A DNA stretch of 6,835 nucleotides from JBOFDK01 sp051656485 (lineage in GTDB: Bacteria; Bacillota; Clostridia; Lachnospirales; Cellulosilyticaceae): NCBI GenBank assembly GCA_051656485.1, contig JBOGBZ010000120.1, positions 1 to 6,835 of the forward strand, read 5' to 3'. Below the pieces are notes generated by a model. That model did no database searches. It was not told where the DNA came from and was given only the letters and a program-made list of their open reading frames with translations. Of the stretch, positions 1 through 6,296 are shown piece by piece. Both the position numbers and the translations under genes were made by a program. Position 1 is the first letter of the stretch, and the number at the start of each line of letters is the position of its first letter.

Positions 1-2
1 GT

Positions 3-80
3 AGCGGCAATACACTCCGGTTAAGTAGTCAAAGCTACAGGGAAAAATCAAAAGTTCCACAGTATCTGAATGTATTATAG
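3..80 (+). other. Possible 3' end of an unidentified gene entering from the left
   Basis: One + strand frame is open from the window edge to a TAG at 78-80. It would encode about 25 residues ending in VPQYLNVL. I do not recognise the protein. The stretch is short enough that an open frame could be chance, and the other two + frames close within the first 35 bases. If real, it is the tail of a gene lying left of the window and sets the left limit of the recombinase relic. No terminator is visible behind it. Confidence 0.2.
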
Positions 81-102
81 CCACAATAAAAAGAAGGGAG
101 AC

Positions 103-131
103 GTATGATAACTACTTCGTAATTATCATAC
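103..131 (+). repeat. Near-perfect inverted repeat (hairpin) at the recombinase start
   Basis: GTATGATAA (103-111) is the exact reverse complement of TTATCATAC (123-131). After one mismatched pair the stem can continue for three more pairs around a three-base loop. It lies directly after a purine-rich ribosome-binding-like sequence (95-100) and contains an ATG at 105 followed by only five codons before TAA at 120. It has no T-run, so it is not a terminator. It could be a recombinase binding site, a translational control hairpin, or the scar of the deletion that removed most of the recombinase gene. Confidence 0.6.
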
Positions 132-422
132 AAGAGAAAAGATGATAATTTAGCGTTGTTTGTATCACTGAATGCACCTTATAAACGTTTGCATATTAGT
201 GGGATAGAGATTAGATTAAGAGAACTAGGAAAAACACTGAACATATCACATGTACATCCACATAAATTTCGCAGGACATTGGCTACAAAAGCTATTGATA
301 AGGGGATGCCTATAGAGCAAGTACAAGTGTTGCTAGGGCATACTAAGATAGATACGACATTACAATATGCTATGGTTAACCAAAATAATGTAAAACTTGC
401 CCATCAAAAATATATAGGATAA
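123..422 (+). pseudogene. Tyrosine recombinase/integrase, C-terminal fragment
   Basis: This is the C-terminal catalytic end of a tyrosine recombinase (XerC/XerD-phage integrase family), enzymes that cut and rejoin DNA at short paired sites. Counting from a TTG at 156, the visible active-site residues are the H-x-x-R motif (HKFR, residues 36-39), the LGH histidine (residue 62) and the nucleophile tyrosine in LQYAMV (residue 71), with normal spacing. Complete members have about 280-330 residues. Here the N-terminal DNA-binding domain and the first catalytic arginine are missing, because the frame is closed by TAA at 120-122 and no such domain is encoded to the left. The frame is open from 123 with family-like sequence (KRKDDNLALFVSL), so the TTG is just the first possible start. 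The fragment should be inactive alone. The family, including the MVNQ..VK.AH.KYIG ending, is common beside type I hsdS genes, where it shuffles specificity domains. Confidence 0.85.
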
Positions 423-451
423 GTGAAAGAAGCAAATCCCAATTTATAGAG

Positions 452-1057
452 ATGTTTGGCGACTTAGATAAGAACCCCTATAACTGGGATAAAACCAAAA
501 TGAATGATATATGCAATAAAATTACAGATGGAACACATAAAACTCCAAACTATCTATCAGAAGGGGTAAAATTTATTTCTGCTAAGGACATTAAGACTGG
601 GACGGTTGACTTGAGTAATACAAAGTATATTTCAGAAGAAGAGTATTTAGAAATACAAAAGAGGTGTCAACTTGAACAGGGGGATTTACTCTTATCTAAG
701 AGTGGTTCTATAGGAATGCCAGTAGTTTTAAATACTGATGAAAAGCTAGGAATATTCGAAAGCCTTGCGGTGTTAAAGTTTAAGAAAGAGCTGGTGAATG
801 TACGGTTTATTTGTGAAATGATTAAAAGTGATTCATTACAAAGAAAAATTAGAACGGGTTCTAAGGGTATTTCAATACGACATTTGCATTTGAAAGAGAT
901 AAAAGAGTTAGATGTCTTGCTGCCGCCAATTGAACTTCAAAACCAGTTTGCTGAGTTCGTGCAACAAGTCGATAAATTGAAATTTGACATGGAACAGAGT
1001 TTAGTAGAGTTAGAGAATAACTTCAACAGGAGGTGTTGTAGGAGATGGGGGAAATAG
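452..1057 (+). pseudogene. hsdS: Type I restriction specificity subunit HsdS, half-length (one TRD), 3' end replaced
   Basis: HsdS selects the DNA target of a type I restriction-modification complex. A full subunit has two target-recognition domains (TRDs) and is about 380-450 residues. Only one half is present here, about 200 residues. The HsdS signature SKSQFIEMFGD straddles the ATG: SKSQFIE is encoded in frame just upstream (431-451), which shows that the ATG at 452 is an internal methionine of an older, longer gene. The TRD follows (ITDGTHKTP, GVKFISAKDI, GDLLLSKSGSIG), then the conserved LPPIELQNQFAEFV and the helix to ENNFN (residues about 157-192). After base 1029 the usual ending is lost and the frame runs through foreign sequence to RRCCRRWGK. 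The hsdS frame already overlaps the recombinase's last codons. It is either a silent specificity cassette or a decayed gene. A half-HsdS that dimerises is possible but no proper start is visible. Confidence 0.85.
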
Positions 1058-1347
1058 AGCCAGCAATCAAGAAGGAAGAAAATAAGTTAGAATACCTAAG
1101 GAGCGATCCAAAGACAATCGCATTATACAAAGCAAGAGAGTATGCAGAACATGAACGTGCAAATATATATAGATCAGGGTTGGAACGTGGACTAGAACGT
1201 GGACTAGAACAAGGAATGGCACGTGGAATACAGCAAGAAAAATATAAGCTTGCAAAAAACTTGTTGGATATCTTAGATGATGAAACGATTGCAAGAAAAA
1301 CAGGGTTAACAGTAGAAGAAGTACACAATATGAGAAGAAATGAATGA
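1045..1347 (+). pseudogene. Rpn/PD-(D/E)XK nuclease-transposase family, C-terminal tail
   Basis: The 100-residue product matches the C-terminal part of Rpn-family 'recombination-promoting nuclease/putative transposase' proteins: an acidic-basic helix (KLEYLRSDPKTIALYKAREYAEHE), a Gly-Leu-Glu-Arg repeat (residues 45-61), and a helical end resembling ARKTGLTVEEVHNMR. Full members have about 280-320 residues with the PD-(D/E)XK nuclease in the N-terminal part, and that part is absent. The family-like frame seems to continue upstream of the ATG through GAG GTG TTG TAG GAG, where a TAG at 1039-1041 interrupts it, back to the hsdS junction near 1029. AGGAGG at 1028-1033 lies 11 bases before the ATG, so a short peptide might still be made. 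Without the nuclease domain no catalytic role is expected. It is most likely a relic left by a deletion or insertion. Confidence 0.7.
1177..1227 (+). repeat. Four 12-bp tandem units coding for GLER-type repeats
   Basis: Four consecutive 12-base units (variants of ttggaacgtgga) encode GLER-GLER-GLEQ-GMAR. The same low-complexity glycine/charged repeat is typical of the C-terminus of Rpn-type proteins, so it is a property of the family, not a separate element. The near-identical units could gain or lose copies by slippage without shifting the frame. Confidence 0.7.
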
Positions 1348-1477
1348 AAGAGATAGTGAATGTCGATGAGTTAGTAAAGACCGAACAAGATCAATCGAGT
1401 ATAGACTATATGAGCATGTGCCCAAAAAATTAAAAGGGACTTTGCCAAGGATTGAAGAATTAGAAAATAGATTATAG
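1344..1477 (+). pseudogene. Short remnant of unknown identity, probably frameshifted
   Basis: An ATG at 1344 overlaps the preceding TGA as ATGA, an arrangement typical of translational coupling. It opens a 29-codon frame (starting MKEIVNVDELVKTEQD) that ends at 1433. In a second frame, open from 1370, the sequence runs on with protein-like composition (YEHVPKKLKGTLPRIEELE) to TAG at 1475-1477. Together they read like one small protein of about 40 residues with a frameshift near 1385-1395. I do not recognise it. It ends about 20 bases before hsdR. It may be nothing more than the remains of a gene that once stood between hsdS and hsdR. Confidence 0.3.
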
Positions 1478-1487
1478 AAAGTGAAGA

Positions 1488-1495
1488 AGGGGGAA
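1488..1495 (+). promoter_or_regulatory. Ribosome binding site of hsdR
   Basis: The purine run AGGGGGAA is placed about six to seven bases before ATG 1501 but only three to four bases before the alternative GTG 1498. The spacing favours the ATG start. Confidence 0.65.
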
Positions 1496-1500
1496 GTGTG

Positions 1501-4500
1501 ATGTGTACAAACTTTGACTTTTTAAAACCAAAAGATACATTTGAGAGTTTTGTAAGTAGTGCAGTAGAAGCAGAGAAGAGTCTGCTAGTTTCTCCAGCCA
1601 CGTGTGCGATTCTATCCAGACGTGCGGTAGAGCTTGCGGTGAAGTGGGTATATAGTTTTGATAATGATCTGACTGTACCTTATCAAGACAATATATCAAG
1701 TCTTATTCATGAACCTACTTTTAGACAAATTATAGAGCCTAAATTATTTCCACTTATTAAATACACCATTAGACTGGGCAATACTGCTGTTCATACCAAT
1801 GCCAATATTACAAGAGATGAAGCAGTCCTTTCGCTTAGAAATCTTCATGAGGTTGTAAGATGGATTGATTATTGCTATGCAGATGAGTATACCTGTGGTG
1901 AGTTTGATGAAAGTATTCTGTTAACAGGCGAAGAAAAGCGTACCAGACCACAGGAATTACAGGATCTCTATGAGAGGTTAAGCAGCAAGGACAAGCGTCT
2001 TGAAGAGATTCGTAAAGAAAATGAAGACTTACGTCAGGCTATGACAGAGCAAAGAAAGACACAGACAGCAACTAATGACTTTGAAGTTGACAAGATCAGT
2101 GAAGTTGAGACACGTAAGAAGTATATAGATATAGAGCTGAAATTAGCAGGTTGGGAAATGGATAAGGACTGTAGGATAGAAGTACTAGTAGAGGGAATGC
2201 CTAATGCTACGGGGACAGGCTATGTAGATTATGTGCTTTATGGTAATAATGGTAAGCCACTTGCTGTAGTAGAGGCGAAGAAGTCTGGCAAAGATCCAAT
2301 GGTAGGCTCACAGCAGGCGAAGCTCTATGCAGATTGCTTGCAAAATCAATATGGACAAAGACCTCTTATCTTTACAACCAATGGCTTTGAGATCAACTAC
2401 ACCAATGATGCAGAAGGGTATCCTGTGAGACGTGTAGCAGGTGTTTTCACTAAAGATGAGTTGCAGCTTATAGTGGATCGTAGAAATACAAAAGTATCTT
2501 TTGAAAATGTAGAGATTAATGATCATATATCTAACCGATACTATCAAAAAGAAGCGATTATGGCTGTATGTGATGCGGTGGATACAAAACATAGAAAGAT
2601 GCTTCTTGTAATGGCTACAGGAAGTGGCAAGACAAGAACAGCCATCTCTATTGTAGATGTACTCATGAGCCATAACCATGTGAAGAATATCCTCTTTTTA
2701 GCAGACCGTAAGGCGCTTGTAAAGCAAGCAAAGAATAACTTTAGCAATTTGCTCCCTAGTCTTACATTATGCAACCTACTAGATAGCAAGGATAATCCAG
2801 AGCAGGCACGTATGATCTTCTCTACTTACCCAACGATGATGAATGCTATAGATGATACTAAGCGAAAAGATGGGAAGAAGCTTTTCACTCCTGCTCACTT
2901 TGATCTCATCATTATTGATGAAAGTCATAGAAGTATTTACAAGAAGTATAGAGATATATTTGAATGCTTTGATGCGATGCTTCTAGGGCTTACAGCTACA
3001 CCAAAAGATGAAGTAGATAAAAATACCTATGATATATTTGAACTACCAAACCAAGTACCAACCTTTGCCTATGAGCTTGAAAAAGCAGTAGAAGATGAGT
3101 ACTTAGTAGATTATCATACCATAGAAGTGAAATCAAAGATTATGGAAGAGGGTATTCACTATGATGAACTAAGTGAAGAGGAAAAAGATGAGTTTGAGAA
3201 AACTTTCGAAGATGATGAGACTGTAGATGATATCGTATCAAGCAGTGCCATTAATGACTGGCTCTTTAATGCTAATACAATAGATATGGTGCTTTATGAA
3301 CTTATGGGAAAAGGCTTGCGAGTAGAGGGTGGCGATAAGCTTGGGAAGACAATTATCTTTGCTAAGAGCAGCCGACATGCACAAGCTATTGTTGAACGAT
3401 TTAATGTTCTTTATAAGGAGTATGGTTCTTATTTTATCAAGCAGATCGATTATAGCATTAACTATGTAGATACGCTTATAGACGACTTTAGTACTAAGGA
3501 TAAGATGCCACAAATTGCTGTATCCGTAGATATGCTAGATACAGGAATTGATATACCAGAAGTTCTTAACCTTGTATTCTTCAAGAAAGTACGCTCACAT
3601 TCTAAGTTTTGGCAGATGATTGGTCGTGGTACAAGACTTTGCAAAGACCTACTTGGAGTAGGGATGGACAAAGAAAGCTTCTTGATCTTGGACTTCTGTA
3701 ACAACTTTGAGTTCTTTAGAGCCAATCCGAAAGGCAAGGAGACAGGCATAAGCGAAAGTCTTACGGAGAAGATCTACAATACAAAATTAGAGATTGTAAG
3801 AGAGCTTCAAGATATGAAGTATCAAGAAGAAGACTACATAGCTTATAGAGAAACGTTGCTAGATGAACTTGTTGGAGATATAACAAGCCTTAATGATGAG
3901 AGCTTTAGAGTGAAGATGCATAGTCGATATGTAGAAACTTATAAGAACCATTTAGCTTGGCAAAGCCTAGGAACAGGTAGTGTGACAGAGATTAAAGAAC
4001 ATATTGCCCCACTCATCACACCAATTGCAGGGGATGAACTAGCAAAGCGTTTTGACCATCTGATTTATACAGTTGACCTTGCTTATCTTCAAAATAAGAA
4101 TGCTACAAAGCCTATCAGAAGTATTATTCAAACCGCAGAAGAGCTTTCTAAACTTGGTACGATACCACAGGTTATGGAGCAGAAGTATATTATTGAAAAG
4201 GTACAGACAGAAGAGTTCTGGGAAAGTGCAGATATACTTGAACTTGAAGAGGTCAGAGAAGCATTACGTGAGCTTATTAAGTTCATTGAACGAGAAAAAC
4301 AGAAGATTTACTATACGAACTTTAAAGACGAGATTCTTGAAGTAAATGAAAATGGTGCAATATATAATTCAAATGACCTTAAGGAATACAAGAAAAAGGT
4401 GGAGTATTATCTTAAAGCACATCAAGATGAGCTTGCTATCTATAAGCTGCGTAACAATAAGCAACTTAACCAAGAAGATCTTAAGGCCTTAGAGCGTATC

Positions 4501-4848
4501 ATGTGGGAAGAGCTTGGAAGCAAAGCAGAATACGAAAAAGAGTATGGCGACACACCAGTTACCAAGCTAGTCAGAAAGATTGTAGGACTTGATAGGGGAG
4601 CAGCTAATGAAGCCTTTAGCAAATTCCTAAGTAAAGAAAAACTAAATGTGGTACAGATACGATACGTAAAGCTACTTGTAGATTACATTGTAGCCAATGG
4701 TATGATTGAAGATAATCGTGTACTTATGGAGGAACCATTTAGAAGCCTTGGAAGTATTACAGCTTTATTTAGAGATAATATGAATGATGCCAGAGAGATT
4801 ATGGGTGTAATTCAGCAAATTAAAATAAATTCAGAGACAATAGCATAA
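1501..4848 (+). CDS. hsdR: Type I restriction endonuclease subunit R (HsdR, EcoEI-like)
   Basis: HsdR is the motor and nuclease of type I restriction: it binds HsdM/HsdS, translocates DNA with ATP and cuts far from the target site. The 1115 residues appear intact. In order: a DUF4145-like helical domain (about 25-120), a coiled coil (about 150-185), a PD-(D/E)XK nuclease core (D243, E258-A-K260), then an SF2 helicase with Walker A ATGSGKT (372-378), DESH box (473-476), motif III LTATP (497-501), motif V DTGIDIPE (from 680) and motif VI QMIGRGTR (705-712). The end resembles the EcoEI R C-terminal domain (about 950-1100). ATG 1501 is preferred over the in-frame GTG 1498 because a GGGGGA motif sits seven bases before it, the better spacing. 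No promoter is evident in the short upstream gap, so it was probably transcribed with the fragments to the left. Activity needs HsdM and a full HsdS, neither of which is in the window. Confidence 0.95.
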   Translation: MCTNFDFLKPKDTFESFVSSAVEAEKSLLVSPATCAILSRRAVELAVKWVYSFDNDLTVPYQDNISSLIHEPTFRQIIEPKLFPLIKYTIRLGNTAVHTNANITRDEAVLSLRNLHEVVRWIDYCYADEYTCGEFDESILLTGEEKRTRPQELQDLYERLSSKDKRLEEIRKENEDLRQAMTEQRKTQTATNDFEVDKISEVETRKKYIDIELKLAGWEMDKDCRIEVLVEGMPNATGTGYVDYVLYGNNGKPLAVVEAKKSGKDPMVGSQQAKLYADCLQNQYGQRPLIFTTNGFEINYTNDAEGYPVRRVAGVFTKDELQLIVDRRNTKVSFENVEINDHISNRYYQKEAIMAVCDAVDTKHRKMLLVMATGSGKTRTAISIVDVLMSHNHVKNILFLADRKALVKQAKNNFSNLLPSLTLCNLLDSKDNPEQARMIFSTYPTMMNAIDDTKRKDGKKLFTPAHFDLIIIDESHRSIYKKYRDIFECFDAMLLGLTATPKDEVDKNTYDIFELPNQVPTFAYELEKAVEDEYLVDYHTIEVKSKIMEEGIHYDELSEEEKDEFEKTFEDDETVDDIVSSSAINDWLFNANTIDMVLYELMGKGLRVEGGDKLGKTIIFAKSSRHAQAIVERFNVLYKEYGSYFIKQIDYSINYVDTLIDDFSTKDKMPQIAVSVDMLDTGIDIPEVLNLVFFKKVRSHSKFWQMIGRGTRLCKDLLGVGMDKESFLILDFCNNFEFFRANPKGKETGISESLTEKIYNTKLEIVRELQDMKYQEEDYIAYRETLLDELVGDITSLNDESFRVKMHSRYVETYKNHLAWQSLGTGSVTEIKEHIAPLITPIAGDELAKRFDHLIYTVDLAYLQNKNATKPIRSIIQTAEELSKLGTIPQVMEQKYIIEKVQTEEFWESADILELEEVREALRELIKFIEREKQKIYYTNFKDEILEVNENGAIYNSNDLKEYKKKVEYYLKAHQDELAIYKLRNNKQLNQEDLKALERIMWEELGSKAEYEKEYGDTPVTKLVRKIVGLDRGAANEAFSKFLSKEKLNVVQIRYVKLLVDYIVANGMIEDNRVLMEEPFRSLGSITALFRDNMNDAREIMGVIQQIKINSETIA

Positions 4849-4859
4849 CAAATAAGAAG

Positions 4860-4925
4860 CCTAACATGACCACATAGATAACTAGCAATGAAGTTAGCAG
4901 GTGTGGTTGTGTTGGGTTTATTTTT
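4860..4925 (+). terminator. Intrinsic terminator after hsdR
   Basis: CCTAACATGACCACA (4860-4874) pairs along its whole length with TGTGGTTGTGTTGGG (4902-4916), twelve Watson-Crick and three G-T pairs, with a small inner stem TAACT/AGTTA. It is followed by TTTATTTTT. Starting 11 bases after the hsdR stop, it is well placed to end the restriction transcript. The stem may also work on the opposite strand, but the A-run there is short. Confidence 0.85.
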
Positions 4926-5288
4926 ACGTCTATATATTAAGACGGAATATATTGGAAGATAATCTTTTAGAGTGGTGCATTAAATAGTAAGCAGTTAATA
5001 ATACCCCCGGGTACACTCCCCTTTATAAATCTGCCATAATCCTTTGCAATTACTACAACAACTTAGTTTTAAGTAGCTTTAGGTCGTTGTCTAGTCTAAT
5101 GACTCTACCAAGGAGTTCTTGATGCGCTTCATAGATAATAAGTGGCAATAGACCGACTGCATCGGCTAGATGTGCATAAAAAGCAATGTACGTTACAGTA
5201 TATGCCGAAGGACAAAATGTGTATGAGAGTTGTAGAAAAATGTGAGATGTAGATAGAAGTGTCATGCGAAGTGATGTGAAATTTGAGG
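4926..5288. other. Gene-poor stretch between hsdR and the toxin-antitoxin pair
   Basis: I see no credible gene here. Visible items are a small inverted repeat CGTCT/AGACG just after the hsdR terminator, a GC-rich palindromic core TACCCCCGGGTA (5002-5013) standing out of AT-rich surroundings, and from 5050 the first copy of a direct repeat (listed separately). The minus strand is open from about 5265 to 5053, but only its last 30 or so residues, inside the repeat, look protein-like. The upstream part lacks a start with a ribosome binding site. This looks like decayed sequence. Confidence 0.5.
5050..5150 (-). repeat. Direct repeat copy 1: remnant 3' end of an unknown minus-strand gene
   Basis: This stretch recurs at 5927-6011. 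Shared blocks include CTTAGTTTTAA and TCTAATGACTCTACCAAG followed by AGTTCTTGATG. Read on the minus strand, it encodes a C-terminus with IIYEAHQELLGRVIRL, ending LLKTKLL and a TAG at 5053-5055. The frame is intact over the repeat. I do not recognise the protein. Because the second copy preserves the same reading (HQELLGRVIR) apart from a deletion, both probably descend from one real gene. Confidence 0.65.
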
Positions 5289-5317
5289 TTTAATTTTACG
5301 AACTTTAAGGGTATAAT
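5289..5317 (+). promoter_or_regulatory. Likely promoter of the toxin-antitoxin operon
   Basis: A perfect TATAAT (5312-5317) is preceded at 17 bases by TTTAAT (5289-5294), a weak match to the -35 consensus. The start codon of the antitoxin follows 30 bases later with AAGGAG at 5334-5339. PhD-type antitoxins usually repress their own promoter by binding palindromes here. I see no clear palindrome, so the operator is not assigned. Confidence 0.6.
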
Positions 5318-5347
5318 AATATCAACAAAGCAAAAGGAGAAATTATT

Positions 5348-5596
5348 ATGCCAAATATAAAGCCTGTCTCAGACTTAAGGAATTATAATGAAGTGTTACG
5401 TGATATATCAGAAGGTGAGCCAGTATTTCTAACTAAGAATGGTAGAGGTCGTTATGTGATTGTTGATATGGCAGAGTATGAAAAACAACAATCTACAATT
5501 AAATTACTATCTAAACTGGCAGAAGCAGAAGAGACTATAAAAACTGGTCAAGAATGGATTGCAAGTGATGATGTTATGAAAGAACTAGCATTATAG
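5348..5596 (+). CDS. PhD/YefM-family antitoxin
   Basis: This 82-residue protein has the N-terminal DNA-binding fold of PhD/YefM antitoxins: an opening PVSDLRNYNEVLRDI, the strand EPVFLTKNGRGRYVIV and the following DMAEYEK helix (through about residue 42). The rest is a charged helical tail, the part that in this family wraps around and blocks the toxin. The ATG has AAGGAG eight bases upstream and a promoter close by. Its stop is three bases before the toxin start, the usual antitoxin-first order, so translation of the two is probably coupled. By family, the antitoxin and the toxin complex repress their own promoter. Length is normal and nothing is broken. The partner toxin is ParE/RelE-like, a common pairing. 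Confidence 0.93.
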   Translation: MPNIKPVSDLRNYNEVLRDISEGEPVFLTKNGRGRYVIVDMAEYEKQQSTIKLLSKLAEAEETIKTGQEWIASDDVMKELAL

Positions 5597-5599
5597 AAG

Positions 5600-5923
5600 A
5601 TGCATAAAATAAGACTTACACCTAAAGCGTTAGAAGATTTAAGAGCAATTAAACGATATGTCGCTGAAGAACTAGAAAATGAAAAGGCGGCAAATAAATT
5701 AATTAAACAAATCATAGATGGCTATGAGCAACTAAAGGAATTTCCATTGATGGGACCAAGCTTATCAGCTAAGATAGACATGCGAACAGATTACAGATTT
5801 TTAGTTTGTGGGAAATATACAGTCTTCTATAAATGTGATGCAAGCTATGTATCAATATATAGAGTTTTATATAATCGAAGAGATTATATGAGAGCGTTGT
5901 TTGAAGAGGAAATACTTCATTAG
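5600..5923 (+). CDS. RelE/ParE-family toxin
   Basis: The 107-residue product is a full-length member of the RelE/ParE toxin superfamily. It shows the N-terminal strand KIRLTPKALEDL, the two-helix hairpin (about 15-50), the family marker EFPLMGPSL, and the sheet with DYRFLVCGKYTVFYK and VSIYRVLYNRRDYMRALF near the end. RelE members cut mRNA in the ribosome while ParE members poison DNA gyrase. The sequence alone does not tell which, though the RVL.NRRDY ending is typical of the many clostridial genes annotated simply as RelE/ParE. The start lies three bases after the antitoxin stop, with only a weak purine stretch, consistent with coupled and lower toxin synthesis. The stop is followed within four bases by the second copy of the flanking direct repeat. 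Confidence 0.93.
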   Translation: MHKIRLTPKALEDLRAIKRYVAEELENEKAANKLIKQIIDGYEQLKEFPLMGPSLSAKIDMRTDYRFLVCGKYTVFYKCDASYVSIYRVLYNRRDYMRALFEEEILH

Positions 5924-5926
5924 TAC

Positions 5927-6011
5927 TTACTACAATAACTTAGTTTTAAATAACTATTAAATCTAATGACTCTACCAAGAAGTTCTTGATGAAATTCATA
6001 AATAAGTAGCA
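5927..6011 (-). repeat. Direct repeat copy 2: frameshifted remnant of the same unknown gene
   Basis: This matches 5050-5150 in the same orientation at roughly three bases in four, with about ten bases missing in the middle (next to 5960). On the minus strand the conserved HQELLGRVIR is present, and beyond the gap the original end (KTKLL and TAG) can still be read in another frame, so the gap is a frameshifting deletion. The copy starts just behind the toxin stop codon. With copy 1 it brackets the toxin-antitoxin module. Confidence 0.65.
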
Positions 6012-6067
6012 AGTCGGTTTAGAAAAACTTAAACAGAAGAAAAACTAAAAAGAGCGGAGTGAATCAT

Positions 6068-6289
6068 ATGGCAGATATTAAATACGAAATCGTTAAGCAC
6101 ATAGTAGTTTTAGCAGAAGGTTCAAAAGGGTGGAAGAAGGAGCTGAACCTTATCTCATGGAATGACAAAGAGCCTAAGTACGATATACGTGAATGGGCAC
6201 CCGAACATGCTAAGATGGGGAAAGGTGTGACACTTAGTAAAGATGAAGTGGCGAAGTTAAAAGAGATATTAAATGGAATAGAGGTATAA
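6068..6289 (+). CDS. ydbC: YdbC-family PC4-like single-stranded DNA-binding protein
   Basis: The 73-residue product matches the YdbC family throughout: MADIKYEIV opening, a central KGWKKELNLISWN, then KYDIREWAPEHAKMGKG and a C-terminal helix. This family shares the fold of the eukaryotic coactivator PC4/p15. The Lactococcus lactis member is known to bind single-stranded DNA as a dimer, so a role in DNA handling or transcription is likely. The ATG at 6068 is chosen over an in-frame GTG at 6059 because CGGAG (6055-6059) is eight bases before the ATG and overlaps the GTG, and because family members begin at MADIK. Length is typical. I find no convincing promoter in the 140 bases upstream, much of which is the repeat remnant. 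ywbE follows after seven bases, so the two are probably co-transcribed. Confidence 0.92.
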   Translation: MADIKYEIVKHIVVLAEGSKGWKKELNLISWNDKEPKYDIREWAPEHAKMGKGVTLSKDEVAKLKEILNGIEV

Positions 6290-6296
6290 GACGAAC

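Noticed and set aside
1177..1227. Tandem 12-bp units as a CRISPR-like or regulatory repeat array
   Set aside because: The units are contiguous without spacers and encode the family-typical GLER repeat.
1023..1328. Minus-strand open frames opposite the rpn tail
   Set aside because: They are shadows of the coding strand, Ser/Leu-rich and low in complexity from the GLER repeat, with no start signal.
2308..4622. Several open frames on the minus strand and one in another + frame inside hsdR
   Set aside because: All overlap a well-conserved long gene, have no ribosome binding sites and no recognisable domains.
5053..5265. Minus-strand open frame of 70 codons between hsdR and the antitoxin
   Set aside because: Only its last part, inside the direct repeat, is protein-like. 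The start lacks a ribosome binding site and the N-terminal residues look like translated noncoding DNA. It is recorded as a gene remnant instead.
6059..6061. GTG start for ydbC
   Set aside because: It overlaps the only good ribosome binding site, and family members begin at MADIK, which matches the ATG at 6068.
5924..6067. Promoter for ydbC-ywbE
   Set aside because: No pair of -35 and -10 boxes with acceptable spacing could be found. The stretch is mostly the repeat remnant.
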